Source: Sphingomonas sp. PP-F2F-G114-C0414 (lineage in GTDB: Bacteria > Pseudomonadota > Alphaproteobacteria > Sphingomonadales > Sphingomonadaceae). Taken from it: DNA of 64,000 nucleotides. Of the stretch, positions 28,669 to 37,393 are shown in pieces. Both the position numbers and the translations under genes were made by a program. The notes beneath the pieces were generated by a model. It was not told the origin of the DNA and ran no database searches. It saw nothing but the letters and a program-made list of their open reading frames with translations. The stretch lies in contig NZ_RCWT01000015.1 in the NCBI RefSeq assembly GCF_003688595.1, forward strand, positions 1-64,000, in the 5' to 3' direction. The first letter of the stretch is position 1, and each line of letters begins with the position of its first letter.

Positions 28669-30447
28669 GTGGACCGTGTACCGGTAAGGCCGTTCCGATC
28701 GCGCGACTGGTTCGCCGATCCCGCCCGCTCCGACATGACCGCGCTCTATCTCGAACGGTTCATGAACTACGGACTGACCCCGGCGGAACTCCGGTCGGGC
28801 CGGCCGATCATCGGCATCGCCCAATCGGGGAGCGATCTCAGCCCGTGCAATCGCATCCATCTGGATCTCGCCAAGCGCACGCGTGACGGCATCCGCGACG
28901 CAGGCGGGATCGCGATGGAGTTTCCGGTTCATCCGATCTTCGAGAATTGCCGGCGTCCCACCGCGGCGCTCGATCGCAACCTTGCGTATCTGGGGCTGGT
29001 CGAGACGCTGTACGGCTATCCGATCGATGCGGTCGTGCTGACCACCGGCTGCGACAAGACCACGCCGAGCGGAATCATGGCGGCGTCGACCGTCGATATC
29101 CCGGCGATCGTGCTGTCGGGCGGGCCGATGCTCGACGGTTGGCATGACGGTGAACTGGTCGGCTCGGGCACGGTGATCTGGCGCAGCCGGCGCAAGCTGG
29201 CCGCGGGCGAGATCGACGAGGAGGAGTTCCTCAACCGTGCTACCGACAGCGCGCCGTCCGCCGGGCATTGCAACACGATGGGCACGGCCTCGACGATGAA
29301 CGCGGTGGCCGAGGCGTTGGGTCTGTCGCTGACCGGGTGCGCGGCGATCCCAGCGCCGTACCGCGAGCGCGGGCAGATGGCGTACGAGACCGGGCGGCGG
29401 ATCGTCGAGATGGCGTATGAGGACCTTCGCCCGTCGAAGATCCTCACGCGCGACAGCTTCCTCAACGCGATCCGCGTGGTCAGCGCGATTGGCGGGTCGA
29501 GCAACGCGCAGCCGCACATCATGGCGATGGCGCAGCATGCTGGCGTGACGCTGTACCCGGAGGACTGGTCGGATCATGGCTACGACCTGCCGTTGCTGGT
29601 CAACATGCAGCCGGCGGGCAAGTATCTCGGCGAACGCTTTCACCGCGCCGGCGGCGTGCCCGCGGTGCTCCACGAGCTGATCGCAGGCGGAAAGCTCGAC
29701 ACGTCTTGCCTGACCGTCACCGGCCGGTCGATCGGCGAGAACATCGCCGGGCGCGAGACGCGCGACCGCGAGATGATCAAGCCGTTCGATGCACCGATGA
29801 TGGAGCGCGCCGGCTTCCTGGTCCTCAAGGGCAATCTGTTCGACTTCGGGATCATGAAGACGTCGGTGATCTCGCCGGCGTTCCGCGCACGCTATCTTTC
29901 GACGCCGGGGGCCGAGGACCGGTTCGAGGCGCGCGCGATCGTGTTCGAGGGATCGGACGATTATCACCACCGGATCAACGATCCCGCGCTCGACATCGAC
30001 GAGGGATGCATCCTGGTGATCCGCGGCGCGGGACCGATCGGCTGGCCGGGCTCGGCGGAAGTCGTCAACATGCAGCCGCCCGACGCGCTGATCCAGCGCG
30101 GCGTGCTCGCGCTGCCGACATTGGGCGACGGACGGCAGTCGGGTACGTCGGACAGTCCTTCGATCCTGAACGTCTCGCCCGAGAGTGCGGTCGGCGGCGG
30201 ACTGTCGTGGATCCGGACGGGCGACGTGGTGCGGATCGATCTGGTCGCGGGGACGTGCGACGCGCTGGTCGAGCCGGACGAGATCGCGCGACGCAAGGGC
30301 GAGGGGCTGCCACCGGTGCCCGAGAGCAATACGCCGTGGGAGGAGCTGTACCGCGAAAAGACCGGGCAGCTCGCCGAGGGCGGCGTGCTCGACTTCGCGG
30401 TGAAATATCGTGGGATTTCGGCGAAAACGCCGCGGCATAACCACTGA
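28669..30447 (+). CDS. xylD: D-xylonate dehydratase (IlvD/Edd family)
   Basis: 592-residue [2Fe-2S] dehydratase that converts D-xylonate to 2-keto-3-deoxy-D-xylonate. Cluster cysteines fall at residues 60 (LSPCNRIH), 128 (TTGCDKTTP) and 201 (GHCNTMGTAS), the same numbering that I recall for the Caulobacter enzyme. DSPSILNVSPESAVGGGL near the C-terminus completes the family pattern. The GTG start is supported by CAGGAGAG 8 bases upstream. The rest of the Weimberg pathway lies on both sides. A related arabonate or fuconate dehydratase cannot be excluded, but context favours xylose. Confidence 0.93.
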   Translation: MDRVPVRPFRSRDWFADPARSDMTALYLERFMNYGLTPAELRSGRPIIGIAQSGSDLSPCNRIHLDLAKRTRDGIRDAGGIAMEFPVHPIFENCRRPTAALDRNLAYLGLVETLYGYPIDAVVLTTGCDKTTPSGIMAASTVDIPAIVLSGGPMLDGWHDGELVGSGTVIWRSRRKLAAGEIDEEEFLNRATDSAPSAGHCNTMGTASTMNAVAEALGLSLTGCAAIPAPYRERGQMAYETGRRIVEMAYEDLRPSKILTRDSFLNAIRVVSAIGGSSNAQPHIMAMAQHAGVTLYPEDWSDHGYDLPLLVNMQPAGKYLGERFHRAGGVPAVLHELIAGGKLDTSCLTVTGRSIGENIAGRETRDREMIKPFDAPMMERAGFLVLKGNLFDFGIMKTSVISPAFRARYLSTPGAEDRFEARAIVFEGSDDYHHRINDPALDIDEGCILVIRGAGPIGWPGSAEVVNMQPPDALIQRGVLALPTLGDGRQSGTSDSPSILNVSPESAVGGGLSWIRTGDVVRIDLVAGTCDALVEPDEIARRKGEGLPPVPESNTPWEELYREKTGQLAEGGVLDFAVKYRGISAKTPRHNH

Positions 30448-30453
30448 GCGCAC

Positions 30454-30484
30454 TACGGCCATCCCGTTCGTCGGGATGGCCGTA
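30454..30484. terminator. Hairpin between convergent xylD and xylC
   Basis: A 13-base perfect stem tacggccatcccg / cgggatggccgta with a 5-base loop and no long T-tract; positioned 7 bases after the xylD stop and 7 bases before the xylC stop. Confidence 0.75.
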
Positions 30485-30491
30485 TCGGGTT

Positions 30492-31373
30492 CTAGAGTGT
30501 GACCGGCTCGACCGGAACGCCGGGGACCGCGACGCGGAAAGTGAACAGGTTGCCGGCGAGCGGCTGTTCCGCAAGCGCTGCGGCGTCGAGGCCCTTTGCC
30601 GCGGTCGTCGCGTAGGCGGTCCGGCCGTCGGCGCCACCGAGCGCGATCTTGGTGATGTTCGCGACCGGGAAACGCACGACGTCCGTGCAGGTGCCGTCCG
30701 GCGCATAGCGGCGCGCCGCCCAGCCACCGAAGAAACCGACCCAGACGCCGCCTTCGGAATCGCAGATCGCACCGTCGGGATGGCCATCGTCGGGGCCGAC
30801 GACGATGAACGGACGGCGATCGCCGAGCGTGCCATCGGCACCGACCGTCCACGCGTCGATATGCTTGCCGAGCGTGTCGACCGTGTAGAGGGTGCGGCCG
30901 TCGGGTGAAATCGCAGGGCCGTTGGTGATCGCGACGGGCGGCACGTCGGTCTGCGTCAGCGTGCCGTCCTGCCAGTGATAGACATGCCCGGACATGGCGG
31001 TCTCGGCATTGTCCATCGTGCCGAACCAGACCCGGCCATCGGGCGCGCGTGCCGCGTCGTTGAGGCGATTGCCGGGCGTCTCGACGTGAACGGGTGCGAG
31101 CAGATCGAACGACCCGGTCGCCGGGTCGAACCGGTGCAGCCCGCCGCGGACACCGGCGAGAAAACCGCCACCGGTTTCCGGGATCACCCAGCCGACCTGA
31201 TCGGGCGCCTCCCACGAGTTCAGCGATGATGTCTCGGGATCGAAGCGGTAGACGCAGGGCGCCTTGATATCGACGAACCAGAGCGCGCTGTCGCGAGCGA
31301 CCCAGATTGGGCCTTCGCCGAGCGTTGCCGCGACGTCGCAGATGCTGGTCGCTACGACCGTGTCGTTCGGCAT
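30492..31373 (-). CDS. xylC: SMP-30/gluconolactonase-family D-xylonolactonase
   Basis: 293-residue six-bladed beta-propeller lactonase that opens xylonolactone to xylonate. Metal ligands are evident: Glu in LGEGPIWV, Asn in NRLNDAARAPDGRVWFGTMD-type blade (ARAPDGRVWFGTMD) and the Asp in GHPDGAICD. ATG start one base after the stop of xylB (TGAGATG), so the genes are coupled in an xylX-xylB-xylC operon. Confidence 0.9.
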   Translation of the reverse strand: MPNDTVVATSICDVAATLGEGPIWVARDSALWFVDIKAPCVYRFDPETSSLNSWEAPDQVGWVIPETGGGFLAGVRGGLHRFDPATGSFDLLAPVHVETPGNRLNDAARAPDGRVWFGTMDNAETAMSGHVYHWQDGTLTQTDVPPVAITNGPAISPDGRTLYTVDTLGKHIDAWTVGADGTLGDRRPFIVVGPDDGHPDGAICDSEGGVWVGFFGGWAARRYAPDGTCTDVVRFPVANITKIALGGADGRTAYATTAAKGLDAAALAEQPLAGNLFTFRVAVPGVPVEPVTL

Positions 31374-31374
31374 C

Positions 31375-32160
31375 TCAGCGCCACCCCGCATCGACGAAAT
31401 AGTCGTGACCGGTGCACATGCGCGCATCGTCGGAGGCGAGGAACAGCACCAGCGCAGCGACGTCGGCGGGCTGGACGCGGGTCTTCAGGCACTGCGCGGC
31501 GATGATCTCGGCCTCGCCCTCGGGGGTGTACCATTTCAGCTGGCGCGGCGTCTCGACATTGCCGGGGACGATCGTGTTCACACGGATACCGTCACCGCCC
31601 AGATCGCGCGCCATCGCTCGCGTCATGCCCTCGATACCGGCCTTGGCGGTCTGATAGAGCATCAGTTCGGGCAGCGCGAGATGCCACGAGATCGAGCCGA
31701 AGTTCAGGATCACGCCGCCGCCTGCGCGCTTCATCGACGGCACCACCGCCTGGCCTGCGAAGAACAGATGGCGCAAATTGGTCGCCATCCGCTCGTCCCA
31801 ATATTCCGGCGTGATTTCCTCGATCGTATGGCGATCGTCGTTGGCGGCGTTGTTGATCAGGATGTCGATCCCGCCCAGCCGGCTTTCGATCGTCGCGACC
31901 GTGGTCTTCAGCGCATCGATATCGCGCAGGTCGAGCGGCAGGAAGACCGGCGCGGTCGCGACGTCGGGCGTGAGCGTCGCGATCAAATCGTGTGCGGCAT
32001 CCTCGGCCATGTCAACGAACGCGACGTGCGCGCCCTGCCGCGCGAATGCCTCGACCAGCCCGGCACCGATCCCCGACGCACCGCCGGTGATCAGGACGCG
32101 TTTGCCCTTGAGGCTGGGATAGATCGCCGTCTGGTCGGCGGCTTGGGTCTTCTGCAGCAC
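31375..32160 (-). CDS. xylB: Short-chain dehydrogenase, probable D-xylose 1-dehydrogenase
   Basis: 261-residue NAD(P) SDR that oxidises D-xylose to xylonolactone. Cofactor motif TGGASGIG, NNAAND in place of NNAG, catalytic Ser in NFGSISW and YxxxK in LYQTAKAG. I place the start at GTG 32160, with AGGGAG about 10 bases upstream and 4 bases after the xylX stop; the family protein starts at a similar length. Function is assigned from family and the surrounding xyl genes. Confidence 0.9.
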   Translation of the reverse strand: MLQKTQAADQTAIYPSLKGKRVLITGGASGIGAGLVEAFARQGAHVAFVDMAEDAAHDLIATLTPDVATAPVFLPLDLRDIDALKTTVATIESRLGGIDILINNAANDDRHTIEEITPEYWDERMATNLRHLFFAGQAVVPSMKRAGGGVILNFGSISWHLALPELMLYQTAKAGIEGMTRAMARDLGGDGIRVNTIVPGNVETPRQLKWYTPEGEAEIIAAQCLKTRVQPADVAALVLFLASDDARMCTGHDYFVDAGWR

Positions 32161-32164
32161 GGGG

Positions 32165-33331
32165 TTACGCTCCCTGGTTTTTGGTTTGCGCCAGCAGGCC
32201 ACGGCCCGCCAGATTGCGCATGAGATCGCCGATCCCGTAGTTCCACGGGGCGGCGTCCTTCGATGTCGTCACCGGATTGACCAGCGCGCCGAGCTTCGGG
32301 TTCGAGATCGTGACGACGTCGCCGACCGCATGCGTGAAGCCGCGACCGGGCTCGTCGCGATCCTGCGTCGGCGCGAACAGCGTGCCGAGAAACAGCACGA
32401 AGCCGTCGGGATACTGGTGCTCGCTCATCGCCTGGCGGACGAGGTCCTCGGGATCGCGGCTGATCTGGTCCATCGAGCTGCTGCCTTCGAGGCGGTAGCC
32501 GTCGGCACCGTCGATCGTCAGCGCGATCTCCGATGCGCGGACGTCGTCCATCCCGAAGCCGTCGTCGAACAGGCGGATGAACGGCCCGAGCGAGCAGGAC
32601 GCGTTATTGTCCTTCGCCTTGCCGAGCAGCAGTGCGCTGCGGCCTTCGAAATCGCGCAGATTGACGTCGTTGCCGAGCGTCGCACCGATCGTCTTGCCAT
32701 TGCGGTCGACGACCAGCACGACCTCGGGCTCGGGGTTGTTCCAGGTCGAGTCGGAGCGGATACCGACCTCGCCGCCCCAGCCGATCGTCGACAAGGTCGG
32801 GCTCTTGGTGAAGATCTCTGCATCCGGGCCGATCGCGACCTCGAGATATTGCGACCACATCCCGTCCTCGATCAGCGCCGCTTTCAGCGCCGCCGCTTCG
32901 GGCGATCCGGGTACGACCGAGCGGATGCTGCCACCGACGCGTTCTTCGAGACGGGTGCGGACCGCCGCCGCCGCCGAGGCATCGCCGCGGGCGCGTTCCT
33001 CGATGACGCGTTCGAGCGCCGAGACCGCGAACGTCACGCCGGACGCCTTGACGCAGTGCAGGTCGATCGGGCTCAGCAGGCGCGGCGTCGCACCCGCATC
33101 GACCGAGAGTGCCAGATCGTCGAGATGGCCGAGATCGGTGCCGCCCGCCGTATCGAAACTACCAGCCTCGATCAGCGCCGCGACGGTCGGCGCGACATAC
33201 GACATGTCGTACACGCGTCCCTCGCGGACGATGACCGGAGTCGGTCCGTCGCCCAGGTCGATCCGACCGAGCAAGGCAGCCTGTTCCCAATCGGCAGGCA
33301 ACGCCCGCGCCGATGCGAATGCGATGTCCAC
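32165..33331 (-). CDS. xylX: 2-keto-3-deoxy-D-xylonate dehydratase (FAH superfamily)
   Basis: 388-residue fumarylacetoacetate-hydrolase-fold enzyme that dehydrates 2-keto-3-deoxyxylonate to 2,5-dioxopentanoate (alpha-ketoglutarate semialdehyde). Seen: CVKASGVTFAVSALERVIEE, the metal-binding EPEVVLVVDRNGK and NDVNLRDFEGR regions and GFVLFLGTLFAPTQDRD. Length fits Caulobacter XylX. It is the first gene of the minus-strand xylX-xylB-xylC operon and is preceded by a well-matched XylR-type operator. Confidence 0.92.
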   Translation of the reverse strand: MDIAFASARALPADWEQAALLGRIDLGDGPTPVIVREGRVYDMSYVAPTVAALIEAGSFDTAGGTDLGHLDDLALSVDAGATPRLLSPIDLHCVKASGVTFAVSALERVIEERARGDASAAAAVRTRLEERVGGSIRSVVPGSPEAAALKAALIEDGMWSQYLEVAIGPDAEIFTKSPTLSTIGWGGEVGIRSDSTWNNPEPEVVLVVDRNGKTIGATLGNDVNLRDFEGRSALLLGKAKDNNASCSLGPFIRLFDDGFGMDDVRASEIALTIDGADGYRLEGSSSMDQISRDPEDLVRQAMSEHQYPDGFVLFLGTLFAPTQDRDEPGRGFTHAVGDVVTISNPKLGALVNPVTTSKDAAPWNYGIGDLMRNLAGRGLLAQTKNQGA

Positions 33332-33645
33332 GATGTCATCCTCTCCGAAGTTGTTAGCGTTACCGTATGCTGCTTGGCGGAGTCGTCAAGTCCCGGTTGG
33401 CCGTTGCGGATGCTATGCTATCTCCGGGCCATCCCACGCAACCGCGATTATACGATCTTTGCCGTAGACCGGGATTGTGACCGATGTTTGAACGGCCATA
33501 GCAGGGGGGGCAATGGATCGTCCGCTGCGCATACCTCCGAGATATATCGTACCAGCTAGGTGTAAGATCAGTCGCCTCAGAGCGCGACCGCACATCGCAC
33601 GGTAACGATATCATCCGTGCGAGATACGGGACCGGCGACAGAAAT
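33332..33645. other. Interval between xylX and the tRNA gene
   Basis: 314 bases with no supportable gene. The xylX control region occupies the first ~60 bases. The remainder holds no repeat or clear structure. Confidence 0.7.
33352..33365 (-). promoter_or_regulatory. Candidate XylR operator of the xylXBC operon
   Basis: The plus strand reads TGTTAGCGTTACCG, against TGTTAGCGCTACCA in the Caulobacter xylose promoter (recalled): 12 of 14 bases agree. It lies 21-34 bases upstream of the xylX start, where a LacI-type repressor would act. No repressor gene is in the window. Confidence 0.7.
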
Positions 33646-33722
33646 TGGCGCGCCCGGAGGGAGTCGAACCCCCGACCGAGGAGGTAGAAGCTCCTTGCTC
33701 TATCCAACTGAGCTACGGGCGC
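33646..33722 (-). tRNA. tRNA-Arg (anticodon UCU)
   Basis: A full cloverleaf of 77 nt including an encoded CCA: acceptor GCGCCCG/CGGGCGC with discriminator G, D-stem GCTC/GAGC, anticodon stem AGGAG/CTCCT around loop CTTCTAC, giving anticodon TCT (reads AGA/AGG), and T-arm with GGTTCGACTCC. Minus strand. Confidence 0.97.
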
Positions 33723-33782
33723 GCGCTGAGGACCGATTAGCGTGGATTGCGCGCGCTTGGAACCGTCATCATAACGCGCCGC

Positions 33783-34544
33783 ATGGATATCGATCAGGGC
33801 AGGGGCGTCGCGGCGGACGCCATCGGAGTCGCCGCGAGCGACGTGTCGGGCGGGCAGTTCCGCTATTACGACTTCGTCATGGCCGCGTTCGTAACGATCC
33901 TGTTGCTGTCGAACGTCATCGGCGCAGGCAAGCGCGCGGTGATCGACCTGCCGTTCATCGGCGCATGGCCGTTCGGCGCGGGAATCCTGTTCTTTCCGGT
34001 CAGCTATGTGATCGGCGACGTCCTCACCGAGGTCTACGGCTACGCGCGAGCACGGCGCTGCATCTGGGCGGGCTTCGGCGCGATGCTGTTCATGGTGTTC
34101 ATGTCGGCGGTCGTCGTCGCCCTGCCGCCCGACAAGGGCTGGACCGGGCAGGCGGCGTACGAATCGGTGTTCGGACAGGTGCCGCGGATCGTGTTCGCGT
34201 CGATCTGCGCGTTCTGGGTGGGTGAGTTCGCCAACAGCTTCGTGCTCGCACGCATGAAGATCTGGACGCAAGGGCGGATGCTGTGGACGCGGACGATCGG
34301 AAGTACGGTGGTCGGGCAGGCGTTCGACAGCCTGATCTTCTACCCGCTCGCCTTCTACGGCGCGCCGGACTGGCCGGTGGAGGCGATGCTGATGGTGATG
34401 TTCAGCCAATTCTTGCTGAAGGTGTCGTGGGAGGTGTTGCTGACCCCGCTGACCTATTTGGCGGTGGGTTGGTTGAAGCGGCGCGAAGGGGTCGATGTGT
34501 ATGACCGGGGGACGGACTTCTCGCCGTTCCGGACCCGGGTTTGA
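33783..34544 (+). CDS. Queuosine precursor transporter (YhhQ/QPTR family)
   Basis: 253-residue inner-membrane protein with about six hydrophobic helices. Family signatures: ILLLSNVIGAGK, FFPVSYVIGDVLTEVYGY and GSTVVGQAFDSLIFY. Members import queuosine precursors (preQ0/preQ1) for tRNA modification. Start at MDIDQG; a methionine further in (MAAFVTIL) would shorten the hydrophilic N-terminus. Divergent from the tRNA gene. Confidence 0.92.
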   Translation: MDIDQGRGVAADAIGVAASDVSGGQFRYYDFVMAAFVTILLLSNVIGAGKRAVIDLPFIGAWPFGAGILFFPVSYVIGDVLTEVYGYARARRCIWAGFGAMLFMVFMSAVVVALPPDKGWTGQAAYESVFGQVPRIVFASICAFWVGEFANSFVLARMKIWTQGRMLWTRTIGSTVVGQAFDSLIFYPLAFYGAPDWPVEAMLMVMFSQFLLKVSWEVLLTPLTYLAVGWLKRREGVDVYDRGTDFSPFRTRV

Positions 34545-34560
34545 CGCCTCGACCTTGACT

Positions 34561-34640
34561 GTTCTCCCGCGCACGCGGGAGTCCAGGATCACGGTCGATG
34601 TCGGTGGTATCCTGGGCCCCCGCTTTCGCGGGGGAGCAAG
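34561..34640. repeat. Palindromic repeat, divergent gcgaaggcggg family
   Basis: Arms gttctcccgcgcacgcggga and ccccgctttcgcgggggagc flank a core with tccaggat and atcctggg half-sites. It lies between the convergent transporter and purQ genes. Confidence 0.8.
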
Positions 34641-34642
34641 GG

Positions 34643-35311
34643 TTAGGCGCTGACGGCTTCGAGCAGGCCCTCAAACAAACGCCGACCATCCGTGCCGCCG
34701 TGCGCCGCTTCGATACGACGCTCCGGATGCGGCATCATGCCAAGCACGTTGCCCTTGTCGTTCAGCAGCCCCGCGATGTTGCGCGCGGAACCGTTGACGC
34801 TCTCCGCATACCGGAACGCCACACGGCCTTCGCCTTCGAGGCGGTCGAGCGTTTCGGCGTCGGCGAAGTAATTGCCGTCGTGATGCGCGACCGGGAAGGA
34901 CACGCGTTCGCCGGCGGAATAGCCCGACGTGAACGTCGAGCTTGCCGTCTCGACCGTCAGCGCGACATCGCGACAGACGAAGTTCAGCCCCTCGTTGCGC
35001 ATCAACGCGCCGGGCAGGAGCCCCGCTTCGGTCAGTACCTGGAAGCCGTTGCAGATGCCGAGCACGGGCAGGCCCTTGCCCGCCTGCTCGACCACCGCGC
35101 GCATGATCGGCGACCGTGCCGCGATCGCGCCCGAGCGGAGGTAGTCGCCGTACGAGAAGCCACCGGGGACCGCGACCAGGCCGACATCCGCCGGCAAGTC
35201 CGCATCACCGTGCCAGACCATGAGCGGCTTGACACCGGTCACCGCCTCCAGCGCGACGGCGATGTCGCGGTCGCAGTTGGAGCCCGGAAAGACGATGACC
35301 GCAGTTTTCAT
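34643..35311 (-). CDS. purQ: Phosphoribosylformylglycinamidine synthase, glutaminase subunit
   Basis: 222-residue class-I glutamine amidotransferase feeding ammonia to PurL in step 4 of purine synthesis. Nucleophile Cys in [15 protein letters not shown]; catalytic His and Glu in [12 protein letters not shown] overlaps the purS stop (ATGA). Separate PurQ and PurS indicate the three-subunit FGAM synthase; purL is outside the window. Confidence 0.97.
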   Translation of the reverse strand: MKTAVIVFPGSNCDRDIAVALEAVTGVKPLMVWHGDADLPADVGLVAVPGGFSYGDYLRSGAIAARSPIMRAVVEQAGKGLPVLGICNGFQVLTEAGLLPGALMRNEGLNFVCRDVALTVETASSTFTSGYSAGERVSFPVAHHDGNYFADAETLDRLEGEGRVAFRYAESVNGSARNIAGLLNDKGNVLGMMPHPERRIEAAHGGTDGRRLFEGLLEAVSA

Positions 35312-35538
35312 GCGCGCTCGACCCGGTAATTCTCGATCACCGTGTTGGCGAGGAGCTTACGACACATGCCGTCGATGGTCGCGTCGTCGGTATCGTCGGC
35401 GACCTCCAGCTCGATCAGCTTGCCCTGGCGGACGTCCTGCACGCCGTCGAAGCCGAGGCTGCCGAGTGCGTGATGGATCGCCCGGCCCTGCGGATCGAGC
35501 ACGCCGGGCTTCAATGTCACGAAAACCTTGAGTTTCAT
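35308..35538 (-). CDS. purS: Phosphoribosylformylglycinamidine synthase, PurS subunit
   Basis: 76-residue small subunit that bridges PurL and PurQ. Seen: [20 protein letters not shown] and [14 protein letters not shown], the characteristic dimer strands. It directly abuts purC and overlaps purQ by 4 bases. Confidence 0.97.
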   Translation of the reverse strand: MKLKVFVTLKPGVLDPQGRAIHHALGSLGFDGVQDVRQGKLIELEVADDTDDATIDGMCRKLLANTVIENYRVERA

Positions 35539-36318
35539 TTACTTGCCCCGGTTCTTGCGATGCTTTTCGAGGTCGAGGACGGCGTTGTCCGCACCCTCGG
35601 GCAGCAGGCCGAGACGGCGTGCAACCTCTTGATACGCTTCGACTTCACCGCCGAGATCGCGACGGAAGCGATCCTTGTCCATCTTCTCGTTGGTTTCCAT
35701 GTCCCACAGGCGGCAGCCATCGGGACTGATCTCGTCGGCGAGGATGATGCGACCGAAGTCGTTGTCGAAGATGCGGCCGAATTCGAGCTTGAAGTCGACC
35801 AGGCGGATGCCGACGCCGGCGAACAGCCCGCACAGGAAATCGTTCACGCGGATCGCGAGGTCGGCGATGTCGTGCATCTCCTCCTGGCTTGCCCAGCCGA
35901 ACGCGGCGATGTGTTCGTCGGAGATCATCGGATCGCCGAGCGCATCGTCCTTGTAGTAATATTCGATGATCGTGCGGGGCAGCTTGGTGCCCTCCTCGAT
36001 CCCGAGGCGCGTCGAGATCGAACCTGCGGCGACGTTGCGCACGACGACTTCGATCGGAACGATCTCGACCTGGCGGATCAGCTGCTCGCGCATGTTGAGC
36101 CGGCGGATGAAGTGCGTCGGCACGCCGATATGATCGAGCAGCGTGAAGATGTGCTCGGAAATCCGATTGTTGAGCACGCCCTTGCCGTTGATCGTGCCCT
36201 TTTTCTGGGCATTGAACGCGGTCGCGTCGTCCTTGAAATACTGGATCAGCGTGCCTGGCTCGGGACCCTCGTAGAGGATCTTGGCCTTGCCTTCGTAGAT
36301 CTGGCGGCGGCGAGCCAT
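35539..36318 (-). CDS. purC: Phosphoribosylaminoimidazole-succinocarboxamide synthase
   Basis: 259-residue SAICAR synthetase joining aspartate to CAIR with ATP. Seen: [45 protein letters not shown] and [14 protein letters not shown]. First gene of purC-purS-purQ, a common alphaproteobacterial order; stop of purC abuts the ATG of purS with no gap. Confidence 0.97.
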   Translation of the reverse strand: MARRRQIYEGKAKILYEGPEPGTLIQYFKDDATAFNAQKKGTINGKGVLNNRISEHIFTLLDHIGVPTHFIRRLNMREQLIRQVEIVPIEVVVRNVAAGSISTRLGIEEGTKLPRTIIEYYYKDDALGDPMISDEHIAAFGWASQEEMHDIADLAIRVNDFLCGLFAGVGIRLVDFKLEFGRIFDNDFGRIILADEISPDGCRLWDMETNEKMDKDRFRRDLGGEVEAYQEVARRLGLLPEGADNAVLDLEKHRKNRGK

Positions 36319-36473
36319 GCGCGGTCCCCTGGAAATCGAGCGGTGAAAATCGAGCGGCCCCAGCCTACGCGAGATCGTTCGCGAAGCCGAGGCCGGAATA
36401 GGCCGCGCCTATAGGCGAAGGGTGCGGGGGGTGCAATCGCGGCGCATGACTGCCCTTGGAAAACTGCCCGACG

Positions 36474-37331
36474 TCATCGCAGGGGCGGGGACGGCATGTC
36501 GTGGGCAGTCGGGCGTGGTCCGGTGAGTCGGCGATCGACGCGTGCTGACAATTCCGTCCACCAACGCTGGATCCAACGCCGCCAAACCAGCACGGCGAGC
36601 AAGAGCACTACCAGTGGCGGACCAAGCGCTGCCAGCACCCAGAGCAGCGCCGTCACGGTCAATCCGATCGAGCCCAGCGCCGTGTCGCCCGCATCCTGCA
36701 GGCGATCGACCAGGCCGGTCCCTCGGCCGGTCGTATAGTCGAACGACATTGGCGTATTGGCGAGATTTTCGCGCTGCTCGGATGCCGTCGCCGCGGCTGC
36801 CGTGGCTTGGCCCTGCGCGACCGCCTGTTGCTGGCGGAGTTCGGCACGTTCGCGCGGGGATAGATTGACGCGGGCCAGTTCGCGGTCGATCCGAGCGCGT
36901 TCGGCCGCGACGTCGGTCCGTTCGGTGGCGGTCGCCGCGGCGGCGGTGGCGACATCGGTGCCGCTGATATCGGCCCCCGTCAACGTCGCGCCGACGCTCT
37001 CCGCCTGCTTCACCCCAGCCCGACCAAAGGCACGCGCAAGGGGGGCCGCGATCTTGACCGAAAGGCTTGCGCTCACGTCGCCTTGCTGCCCAACCGTGTA
37101 GCGCAATCCCGTTATACGGCAGCGTGTTGCGCCAAGCCGTTCGCACGCACGCGCATGCTCCTCCTGAAGATCCGAGATCCGGGACGAGGGAAGCGTCAGG
37201 TCATAGCTGTAGTCGAATGCCACCCCGGCAACCGAATTACCGGCAATATCGGGTTCTCCGGCGCTACTTTCGGGAGCCTTGCTGCACCCGGCCAGGGACA
37301 ACGCGATAGCGCTACTAACGACCCACTTCAT
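36474..37331 (-). CDS. DUF4349-family lipoprotein
   Basis: 285 residues. Lipobox LAGC with lipidated Cys16. A central helical coiled-coil stretch (about 140-190, Ala/Arg/Glu rich) is followed by one strong membrane helix (ALGPPLVVLLLAVLVWRRW) near the C-terminus, the DUF4349 layout. Anchored by both lipid and helix, it would sit in the cell envelope; function unknown. Confidence 0.85.
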   Translation of the reverse strand: MKWVVSSAIALSLAGCSKAPESSAGEPDIAGNSVAGVAFDYSYDLTLPSSRISDLQEEHARACERLGATRCRITGLRYTVGQQGDVSASLSVKIAAPLARAFGRAGVKQAESVGATLTGADISGTDVATAAAATATERTDVAAERARIDRELARVNLSPRERAELRQQQAVAQGQATAAAATASEQRENLANTPMSFDYTTGRGTGLVDRLQDAGDTALGSIGLTVTALLWVLAALGPPLVVLLLAVLVWRRWIQRWWTELSARVDRRLTGPRPTAHDMPSPPLR

Positions 37332-37393
37332 GGACAGTCTCCCGTGATCTATCCAAACACTATCAATTAACTGGGATATGCCGTCAAGCGTGC

